A stretch of DNA of 64,000 bases from Ornithinimicrobium pratense (GTDB lineage: Bacteria; Actinomycetota; Actinomycetes; Actinomycetales; Dermatophilaceae), in NCBI RefSeq assembly GCF_008843165.1, contig NZ_CP044427.1, positions 310,001 through 374,000 of the forward strand. The letters run 5' to 3'. Position numbers and translations under genes: made by a program. Positions within the stretch are counted from its first letter, which is position 1; each line of letters begins with the position of its first letter. Below the pieces are notes generated by a model. That model saw only the letters and a list, made by a program, of their open reading frames with translations. It searched no databases and was not told where the DNA came from. Of the stretch, positions 35,715-41,393 are shown piece by piece.

Positions 35715-36584
35715 GTGAGCGGACGGACGGTAGCAGCGCTGCGGTCCCTGGGAGACCTGCCCGGGGTGGCCGAGGCGGTCGAGGAGGCGCGGGAGGCCTG
35801 CACCACGCTGCGCTGGCACGAGGGCCTTCGGCGTCGCATCCCCGAGGCGGCCGCGGAGTCGAGGATCCGCGGCGCGACCGCGTCGGCAATGCTCGAGGGG
35901 GCTGAGCCCGCAGGGTCGCAGTCGAGCCTCGGGCTCGTCCGTGACCTGGTCCGCGGGGCGACGCCGTGGTCCGAGCGTGGCGCCGACCCGGTCTGGCGTG
36001 TGCTCGCCGGTGCGGTGCGGGCGACGGCCGCGACCGAGCACGTGGCCGCGGCGCACCTGCGCGCACCCGGACAACTGCTCGCCACGCTCCATACCGCCTC
36101 CTCCGCCGGCCTGCTGCCCGAGGACCAGCTGGGGCGCCCCCGCTCGGCCGGCGAGCGTGCCACGGGCCAGGATGTGCTCGGGCCTGCCCCGGACCCAGAT
36201 GAGGCCCGCGAGCGGCTGCGCCTGGTCCACGAGCTCGTCGGGGCCGTGCCGGACGGTGGCGCACCCATCCTGATCGTGGCTGCAGTGGTGCACGCCGAGG
36301 TGGCGGTGGCCAGACCTTTCGCCGCAGGCAACGCCGTCGTGGCGCGGGCGCTGGAACGGGTGCTGGTCCGGGTCGGCGGGCTGGACCCGACCGGGGTGGC
36401 AGTGCCGGAGGTGGGGCACGCCGACAGGGCAGGCACCGACTACCGGGGGGCGCTCGCGGCCTACGCGACCGGGGACCCCGCCGGCGTGCGACTGTGGCTG
36501 CTGCACTGCGCCGAGGCCCTGGTCAGGTCGGCGGCGGAAGGCACCCGCGTCGCCGACGCGGTGCGAGCCGGCAAGCTCCCCTGA
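35715..36584 (+). CDS. degenerate Fic-domain protein
   Basis: A 289-residue protein built like a Fic protein: an N-terminal helical part with RIRGATASAMLEGA (the Fic_N-like segment) and a C-terminal core where the Fic loop should be. The loop reads ARPFAAGNAVVAR against the consensus HxF[DE]GNGRxxR, so the catalytic histidine, the acid and the first arginine are replaced while F, GN and the last R remain. AMP transfer is therefore unlikely; a binding or scaffold role is possible. GTG 35715 is supported by a TAAGGT box 7 nt upstream. The counterpart in Streptomyces (near SCO3559, from memory annotated oxidoreductase) also precedes the 6C RNA. Confidence 0.75.
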   Translation: MSGRTVAALRSLGDLPGVAEAVEEAREACTTLRWHEGLRRRIPEAAAESRIRGATASAMLEGAEPAGSQSSLGLVRDLVRGATPWSERGADPVWRVLAGAVRATAATEHVAAAHLRAPGQLLATLHTASSAGLLPEDQLGRPRSAGERATGQDVLGPAPDPDEARERLRLVHELVGAVPDGGAPILIVAAVVHAEVAVARPFAAGNAVVARALERVLVRVGGLDPTGVAVPEVGHADRAGTDYRGALAAYATGDPAGVRLWLLHCAEALVRSAAEGTRVADAVRAGKLP

Positions 36585-36638
36585 CTCCGAGGCTCGCAAA
36601 CACCGCTCGACGACAGCTGTTCCAGGTACCGCACGTAC

Positions 36639-36668
36639 TTGCTATTGCCGCCCCTGCTGGTGCATACT
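36639..36668 (+). promoter_or_regulatory. promoter of the 6C RNA
   Basis: TTGCTA (36639-36644) and CATACT (36663-36668) are separated by 18 bases, a fair vegetative-type promoter that would start transcription near 36675, just ahead of the 6C hairpins. No coding sequence follows for 270 bases, consistent with a dedicated small-RNA promoter. Confidence 0.65.
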
Positions 36669-36674
36669 TTTCAG

Positions 36675-36790
36675 CACAGCGCTCCTCGCAAGAGTCGTAG
36701 CGCGGGTGCTCAGGGTCATCCCCCCTGGCCTTGAGCACCGACGGCCCCGGCACCCCCCCGCCGGGGCCGTCCCCTTTCCCGGACCTTTTT
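36675..36790 (+). ncRNA. 6C small RNA
   Basis: Two stem-loops with runs of cytosine in the loops define the actinobacterial 6C RNA. The first has stem GGTGCTCA (36705-36712) with TGAGCACC (36732-36739) and a C6 run at 36720-36725. The second has stem GACGGCCCCGGC (36740-36751) with its complement (36760-36771), loop ACCCCCCC, and then a T5 tract at 36786-36790 as terminator. A further 5' hairpin (GCGCT...AGCGC) is possible. Location next to the Fic-like gene and the tad/ssd neighbourhood matches Streptomyces scr3559 and mycobacterial B11. These RNAs are thought to pair through C-rich loops with G-rich Shine-Dalgarno regions of target mRNAs. The exact 5' end is inferred. Confidence 0.85.
36740..36790 (+). 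terminator. intrinsic terminator of the 6C RNA
   Basis: A 12-base perfect GC-rich stem (36740-36751 / 36760-36771) with an 8-base loop, followed by a pyrimidine-rich stretch and TTTTT at 36786-36790. It doubles as the second 6C hairpin. Confidence 0.8.
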
Positions 36791-36855
36791 GCTGCCGGTG
36801 CCCGATTACCCCACGCGTGCTCCGCGAGCAGCCGCTGGAGCAGCCGCAACGCCGG

Positions 36856-36893
36856 TCGTCCACACCCGGTAAGTCCCTCGCCGGTTGTCCACA
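36856..36893 (+). promoter_or_regulatory. DnaA-box-like sites before the tad locus
   Basis: TTGTCCACA at 36885-36893 matches the actinobacterial DnaA box exactly, and TCGTCCACA at 36856-36864 differs at one base; both face the same way and are 29 bases apart. They lie between the 6C RNA and the tad ATPase gene. Binding is inferred from sequence. Confidence 0.45.
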
Positions 36894-36944
36894 GGTGCTG
36901 GATCGCCGCTGGCAAAGGCTCCTGCGGTCCGGCAGCGTGGGGTC

Positions 36945-37999
36945 ATGTCCGAGCGAGGCGACCCCGAGGGTGCGCTGGGGCCGGCCCTGGGGCCACTGGC
37001 CGCGCTGCTGGAGGACCCGCGCACCACTGATGTGCTCGTCAACGGCACGGGCGCGGTCTGGGTGGACCGGGGACAGGGGGTGCAGCCGGCCGGGGTGGGG
37101 CTGGCCGATGAGGGCAGCGCCCGCCGATTGGCGGTGCGGCTCGCTGCGTTGGCCGGGCAGCGGCTGGACGAGAGTTGTCCGTTCGTCGACGGCCTGCTGC
37201 CGGGAGGGGTCCGCCTGCACGCACTCCTGCCTCCGCTGGTGGAGGGTGGTCCGCACGTGAGCCTGCGTGTCCCGCGCCGACGGGTGCCCGGTCTGCAGGA
37301 CCTGCAGCGGTGGGGGATGGTCGATGAGACGGGGGCGCAGGTGCTGCGCGCGGTGGTCGCCTCACGTTCCTCCTTCGTGGTGACCGGCGGCACGGGATCC
37401 GGCAAGACCACGCTGCTGGCAGCGATGCTGGGGCTCGTCAGTGCCCACGAACGGATCGTGGTGGTGGAGGACGTGCGGGAGCTGCGGGTGGACCATCCGC
37501 ACGTGGTGCACCTGCAAGGCCGCGCCAACAACGTCGAGGGTCGGGGCGAGGTGACGTTGACCACCCTGGTCCGGCAGTCGCTGCGGATGCGGCCGGACCG
37601 CGTGGTCGTCGGGGAGGTTCGGGGGCCGAGGTGCGCGAGCTGCTGACCGCCCTCAACACCGGTCATGAGGGCGGAGCGGGCACGGTGCACGCGAACACGG
37701 CCCGTGACGTGATCACCCGGTTCGAGGCGCTGGGGGCGCTGGGCGAGATGTCCCCGGCCGCGGTGCACGCCCAGCTCGCCAGCGCCATCCAGGTGGTCCT
37801 GCACGTCGACCGGTCCGGCAGCCGGTGTCTGCGGGAGGTGGCGGTGCTGCGCTCCGTCGAGGGTCGACAGGTCGAGTGCGTCACCGCGCTGGAGGGCGGT
37901 CCCGGACGGTGGCGGCCTGGTGCGGGCTGGCAGCAGCTGTGCAGCCGGGCACGGCTGGATCCCTCCGTCTTAGCGCAGCCGGCCCGGTGCAAGCAGTGA
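36945..37999 (+). pseudogene. Tad/CpaF-type secretion ATPase, frameshifted
   Basis: This is the motor ATPase of a Tad (type IVc pilus) system. Frame 1 runs from ATG 36945 with TTDVLVNGTGAVWVDRG, the Walker A VVTGGTGSGKTTLLAA, and the Walker B-like ERIVVVEDVREL and DRVVVGEVRG, then ends early at 37646. Frame 2 continues with VRELLTALNTGHEGGAGTVH and SRCLREVAVL to 37999. A GGGGG tract at about 37620-37624 is one G short of what would join the frames as GEVRGAEVRELL, so a single-base deletion (real or a sequencing error) separates the two halves. The joined protein would be about 350 residues, normal for the helicase/secretion-neighbourhood ATPase family. Its stop overlaps a GTG that opens a 31-codon frame into tadB. 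Confidence 0.8.
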
Positions 38000-38087
38000 C
38001 CTGGCTGGGCGTGGCGTTGTCGCCTGCCTCACTGCGGCCGCTGGCGCCGGTGCCGCTGGTGCCCTCGGTGCGGGAGGGGTCGTCGGG

Positions 38088-38894
38088 ATGACGCTCGGCC
38101 TCCCCGTGCTGTGCGGGCTCGTCGCGGCTGCGGTGGTGCTGCTCTGGACGCAGGCCGCCCCGGGTCAGGCGACCGGTGACCGCCCGGGAGGTGGCGCCTC
38201 CGCCGCACCGTCGGTCCCCGGTGCGTCGCGGGAGCCAGGCGATGGGGAGGGTGAGCCCGCACCACGGAGCTCGCTGCGCGAGGACGCGCGCAGACTCCTG
38301 AGCCGGCTCGGCGTCGGCCGCGCTGAGCGGCGGCGCGATGCGGAGCTGCAGGTGCTCGACGGGCTGGCCGCCGCCCTGGAGGCTGGGCTCCCCGTCCCGC
38401 AGGCGGTCGTCCTGGCGGTGTCGCAGGTCGATCAACGGCCGGACCGGCAGGACGACACAGGGCTAGCCGGGGGTTGGAACGAGCTGGCGCGCGCCGCCGG
38501 ACAGGGGCAGGCCCTGGCCCCCGTGTGGCACCGGCTGGCGCGTCGTACGGCCAGCCCGACCCTGCACTCGGTGGCCCGGGCCTGGCGGGTCGCCGCACTC
38601 ACCGGGGCTCCGCTGGCGGGAGCGATCCGGGTCAGCGCCCATGCCTCGCGCGAGCGTCGCCGGCTTGAACGGGCGGTGCAGGTGGCCACGGCCGGAGCCC
38701 GGGCGACGGTGACGGTGCTCACCCTGCTGCCCCTGGCCGGGGTCGGCCTGGCTGCGGTCCTCGGTGTCCCACCCACGAGTCTCTACTCCCACCCGGTGGC
38801 CCTGGCCGGTGCCGGTGCCGGTGCTGTGCTCGTCGTCGTCGGCCAGGCCTGGTCACGACGCATGGTCGGCCGCGTCCTCCACGCGTTGACATGA
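38088..38894 (+). CDS. tadB: Tad pilus assembly membrane protein TadB
   Basis: A 268-residue type II secretion F-domain protein that forms the inner-membrane platform of the Tad pilus. The F domain runs DAELQVLDGLAAALEAGLPV ... ALAPVWHRLARRTASPTLHS ... VAALTGAPLAGAIRVSAHA, with a first membrane helix at the N-terminus and two at the C-terminus. A 31-codon open frame (37996-38091) overlaps both the ATPase stop and this ATG (ATGA), so translation may be passed along; alternatively the true start lies upstream and a frame change hides it. It overlaps tadC by four bases. Confidence 0.85.
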   Translation: MTLGLPVLCGLVAAAVVLLWTQAAPGQATGDRPGGGASAAPSVPGASREPGDGEGEPAPRSSLREDARRLLSRLGVGRAERRRDAELQVLDGLAAALEAGLPVPQAVVLAVSQVDQRPDRQDDTGLAGGWNELARAAGQGQALAPVWHRLARRTASPTLHSVARAWRVAALTGAPLAGAIRVSAHASRERRRLERAVQVATAGARATVTVLTLLPLAGVGLAAVLGVPPTSLYSHPVALAGAGAGAVLVVVGQAWSRRMVGRVLHALT

Positions 38895-39487
38895 CCCCGT
38901 TGCTCGTCGCCCTCGCCACCGCGGCCGTCGTCCTGCTGTGGCTGCCACCGCCTCCGACCGCCTGGACGCCCGCGGCGGAGCGGGAGAGCCGGCTGATGTG
39001 GCCTGGCCGGCATCCCGGCCGAGCCCGTCGCCGTGGACGGCGTCAGCAGGTGGGGTCGACGCAGGCACTGATCCCGGAGGCGCTGGAGCTGCTGGCGCTG
39101 GCGCTTCAGGGCGGGGGCGCGCTGGGGGAGGCGGCCCGGACCGTCTCCCTGGTGCTCCCGGAAGACAACGGTGAGGGTCTGGCGCAGGTGGCTTCGGCTC
39201 TGCACCGCGGCCAGGACACCGGCCAGGCGTGGGCCGCCGCTGGGCCGCAGTGGGAGCCTGCCCGGCGGAGCCTGGAGCTGGCCCGCGTCGCCGGGGTCGC
39301 CCCTGGGCCGGCCCTGCGCCAGACGGCCGCAGACCTGCGCGCCGGAATGGTCACCACCGTCGAGGTGGGCACCGCTCGGCTGGGGGTGCGGATGGTGTTG
39401 CCGCTCGGGCTGGCTTTCCTGCCCGCCTTTGTGCTCACCACCGTGCTGCCTCTGGTGCTGGCGCTCACCCGCGACCTGTCGTGGTGA
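38891..39487 (+). CDS. tadC: Tad pilus assembly membrane protein TadC
   Basis: A 198-residue second F-domain platform protein, with ALIPEALELLALALQGGGAL and SLELARVAGVAPGPALRQTA as the helical core and VRMVLPLGLAFLPAFVLTTV as the closing membrane helix. It overlaps tadB at ATGA. It is shorter than typical TadC, as in other actinobacterial members of this locus. With TadB and the ATPase it should extrude the Flp pilin encoded downstream. Confidence 0.85.
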   Translation: MTPLLVALATAAVVLLWLPPPPTAWTPAAERESRLMWPGRHPGRARRRGRRQQVGSTQALIPEALELLALALQGGGALGEAARTVSLVLPEDNGEGLAQVASALHRGQDTGQAWAAAGPQWEPARRSLELARVAGVAPGPALRQTAADLRAGMVTTVEVGTARLGVRMVLPLGLAFLPAFVLTTVLPLVLALTRDLSW

Positions 39488-39558
39488 CTCGGCCCGGCGC
39501 CCCAGGGGGGCCACAACCGCGGGGCCGGGCCCTGTCGCGCTGGGTCCGTCGCTGGGCG

Positions 39559-39596
39559 TTGTCCACACCCGCACGGTCCGGCTGTCGTTGTCCACA
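39559..39596 (+). promoter_or_regulatory. pair of exact DnaA-box-like sites before the pilin gene
   Basis: TTGTCCACA occurs at 39559-39567 and again at 39588-39596, both on the plus strand and 29 bases apart, the same spacing as the pair before the ATPase gene. They sit in the 210-base gap between tadC and the Flp pilin gene, where a promoter for the pilin is expected. The rest of the gap has a GAGGAGGGG Shine-Dalgarno and nothing else I recognise. Confidence 0.45.
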
Positions 39597-39697
39597 CAAA
39601 CCCGTCGGAGGCTGGCGCAGGGCGCGAAGCGGTCGGAGGGTGGGCAGATCGAAGGACGTGTCCCATCCGGGGGCGCGCCCGCCACGAGGAGGGGAAC

Positions 39698-39901
39698 ATG
39701 AGTAAGAGCACCATCGGCCGGCGGTCGGCGTGGCAGCAGCTGCGACGGCACCGCGAGTCCGGCATGAGCACGGCCGAGTATGCCGTGGGCACGATCGCTG
39801 CCTGCGCCTTCGCGGCGGTGCTCCTGGCCATCCTGAAGTCCGGGACGATCCAGGGTCTGGTGACTTCGGTCATCACCACAGCGATCTCGGTGTCGTTGTG
39901 A
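39698..39901 (+). CDS. Flp-type pilin (DUF4244)
   Basis: A 67-residue pilin precursor. A basic leader (MSKSTIGRRSAWQQLRRHRE) is followed by SGMSTAEYAVGTIAACAFAA and a hydrophobic helix ending in SVITTAISVSL. The glutamate-tyrosine pair after the likely prepilin-peptidase site is the Flp signature. DUF4244 pilins occupy this place in actinobacterial tad loci. A clear GAGGAGGGG Shine-Dalgarno precedes the ATG. Its stop overlaps the GTG of the TadE gene. No prepilin peptidase gene is in the window. Confidence 0.88.
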   Translation: MSKSTIGRRSAWQQLRRHRESGMSTAEYAVGTIAACAFAAVLLAILKSGTIQGLVTSVITTAISVSL

Positions 39902-40260
39902 CCGCAGGCGGGCACCGGGGACGGGACCGGGGCATGGTGAGCGCAGAGCTGGCGCTCACCGTGCCCTCGATCCTGCTGGTGCTCGCGATCTGCCTCACCG
40001 CCCTGGCCCTGGCGATCGACCAGGTCCGGGTCACGGATGCGGCACGCGTGGGCGCGCGTGCCGCATCCCGCGGGGAGGACCCGGCCGAGGTGCAGCGGCT
40101 CGTGCTGGACCTGGCCCCCGAGGGCTCACACCTGCAGGTCGGTCAGGAGGACCACATCGTGGTGGTCCGGGTGGAGGCACCGTCCAGGTCCCGCCTGCTC
40201 CCGCTGCCACAGGCCCAGGCGCGGGCCTCGGCCGTATGGGAGCCCGGGGCTGGCCCATGA
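39898..40260 (+). CDS. TadE-family pseudopilin
   Basis: A 120-residue protein with a short basic leader (VTAGGHRGRDRGMVSAELAL) and the hydrophobic helix TVPSILLVLAICLTALALAI of the TadE type, followed by a periplasmic/exposed segment (RVGARAASRGEDPAEVQRLV). The GTG at 39898 overlaps the pilin stop, and the protein's stop overlaps the next ATG. TadE-like minor pilins help start or stabilise the pilus. Confidence 0.85.
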   Translation: MTAGGHRGRDRGMVSAELALTVPSILLVLAICLTALALAIDQVRVTDAARVGARAASRGEDPAEVQRLVLDLAPEGSHLQVGQEDHIVVVRVEAPSRSRLLPLPQAQARASAVWEPGAGP

Positions 40261-41174
40261 GGGTGCGCGGGTCCATGGTCTGCGAGTCTTCTCCCAGGCC
40301 GCACCGCGAAGGCAGCGGAAGCAGCGACAGCGGATCCGCGTCGATCCTGGCCGTCGGCGTCATCGGCGGTCTCGCGGCGCTGCTGATGGCGGCGCTCACG
40401 CTGGCCGCGGTCCTCATCGCAGGTCAGCAGGCGCGCACCGCCGCCGACCTGTCGGCACTCGCCGGCGCGGGCCAGGTGGTCATCGGGGCCGGGCGGGACC
40501 GAGTTTGCGCGGAGGCAGACGGGGTGGCGGCCAGCAACGGCGCGAGGCTGGAGTCGTGCGAGTTGGGGATGCACCCGGGGCAGCCGTGGCCCAGGGTGCT
40601 GGTGAGCGTGCGGCGTGACGTGGTCGGCACGCCGTGGTCACTCACGGCGCGGGCGGCGGCGGGCGCCGCCACCCCCGCGCTCGAGCCGGTGCCCGCAGGC
40701 CGCAGCCCTGACGACTCCAGAGCACCTGCCCCGGCTCAGCGGTCCGAGTCACGCCTTCCGGCCGCCGGCCCACCGGTGCCGCGGGTCTCGTCCCGGCCCG
40801 GACGGGGCAGGATCGGCTGCTGTCCACTGCCGGTGCCGGTCGGGGCCGATCCGGACTCCCCGGTGCCAGCGCCCGGGGCTGACTGCGTCCGGGATGAGGT
40901 CCCCCCGCGGTGCCCGCCCGTGGCCCGGTCGGTGCTCGTGACGCTGCTGCGACGGTCCGGGTCGGTGCCCAGGGCCGCGCGGTCGCCGTCACGTTCAGCA
41001 CGGCGGCCGGACTCCTTGGCCTGGCGCCGGAGCTCACGGACCTCCTTGGCGCGGCGCGTGGAGGACTTGGCCCCGACGCCCATCAGCCACAGGCCCGAGG
41101 TCCCCACCGCCAGGGTGATCCCGCCGGCGAGGAAGAACCAGAGCGGCGTGAGCTCGACGTTGAGGACGCCGTAG
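40257..41174 (+). CDS. TadE/TadG-like secretion-neighbourhood protein with an odd C-terminal extension
   Basis: The first ~145 residues match the small TadE-like protein found beside the DECH helicase in actinobacteria (GSASILAVGVIGGLAALLMA, AGQQARTAADLSALAGAGQV). Family members end around there, but no stop appears and the frame runs on for another ~160 Pro/Arg/Ser-rich residues until 41174. The extension is antisense to the membrane-protein gene at 40736-41269 and looks non-native. Loss of the normal stop by mutation or a small frameshift near 40690-40730 is likely (a TGA lies in another frame at about 40710). The ATG overlaps the TadE stop. It should be exported and associated with the pilus. 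Confidence 0.6.
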   Translation: MRVRGSMVCESSPRPHREGSGSSDSGSASILAVGVIGGLAALLMAALTLAAVLIAGQQARTAADLSALAGAGQVVIGAGRDRVCAEADGVAASNGARLESCELGMHPGQPWPRVLVSVRRDVVGTPWSLTARAAAGAATPALEPVPAGRSPDDSRAPAPAQRSESRLPAAGPPVPRVSSRPGRGRIGCCPLPVPVGADPDSPVPAPGADCVRDEVPPRCPPVARSVLVTLLRRSGSVPRAARSPSRSARRPDSLAWRRSSRTSLARRVEDLAPTPISHRPEVPTARVIPPARKNQSGVSSTLRTP

Positions 41175-41269
41175 TCGATGGAGATATCGGACATCCCGGA
41201 CGTCGCCAACCACACGTAGGCGATGACGACGAGCGCCAGGATGAGCAGGACCGCGCCGAAGACGATCAT
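40736..41269 (-). CDS. LapA-like two-helix membrane protein with a disordered tail
   Basis: A 177-residue protein: two membrane helices (MIVFGAVLLILALVVIAYVW; LTPLWFFLAGGITLAVGTSG) and a basic coiled stretch (STRRAKEVRELRRQAKESGR) as in the LapA/DUF1049 group, then ~80 residues of Gly/Ser/Thr/Pro-rich tail. ATG 41269 begins exactly at the first helix. Related small proteins with low-complexity tails are common in actinobacteria; the role is unknown. It overlaps the converging TadE/G-like frame by 439 bases; the two-helix part is the more credible coding region there. Confidence 0.7.
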   Translation of the reverse strand: MIVFGAVLLILALVVIAYVWLATSGMSDISIDYGVLNVELTPLWFFLAGGITLAVGTSGLWLMGVGAKSSTRRAKEVRELRRQAKESGRRAERDGDRAALGTDPDRRSSVTSTDRATGGHRGGTSSRTQSAPGAGTGESGSAPTGTGSGQQPILPRPGRDETRGTGGPAAGRRDSDR

Positions 41270-41393
41270 GGCTGACCTTTCCGTCGGTGCCCGGCACCCG
41301 GCCGGGGCGGGCACTTCCGTGCATGAGCGGCAGCGCCAGGTGGGCGGTGCTGACCCCGAGGGTAGCGAAGGGCAGCCAGAAGCACCGATCAGG

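Noticed and set aside
35715..36584. Fic toxin of a toxin-antitoxin or AMPylation system
   Set aside because: Catalytic residues are replaced and no antitoxin-like small gene adjoins it.
37996..38091. 31-codon peptide gene between the tad ATPase and tadB
   Set aside because: It overlaps both neighbours perfectly but shows no family pattern; more likely a translational relay or a disguised tadB start.
40736..41174. Long C-terminal domain of the TadE/G-like protein as a real new domain
   Set aside because: It is the antisense of a better-supported membrane-protein gene and has low-complexity Arg/Pro/Ser composition; kept only as a note.
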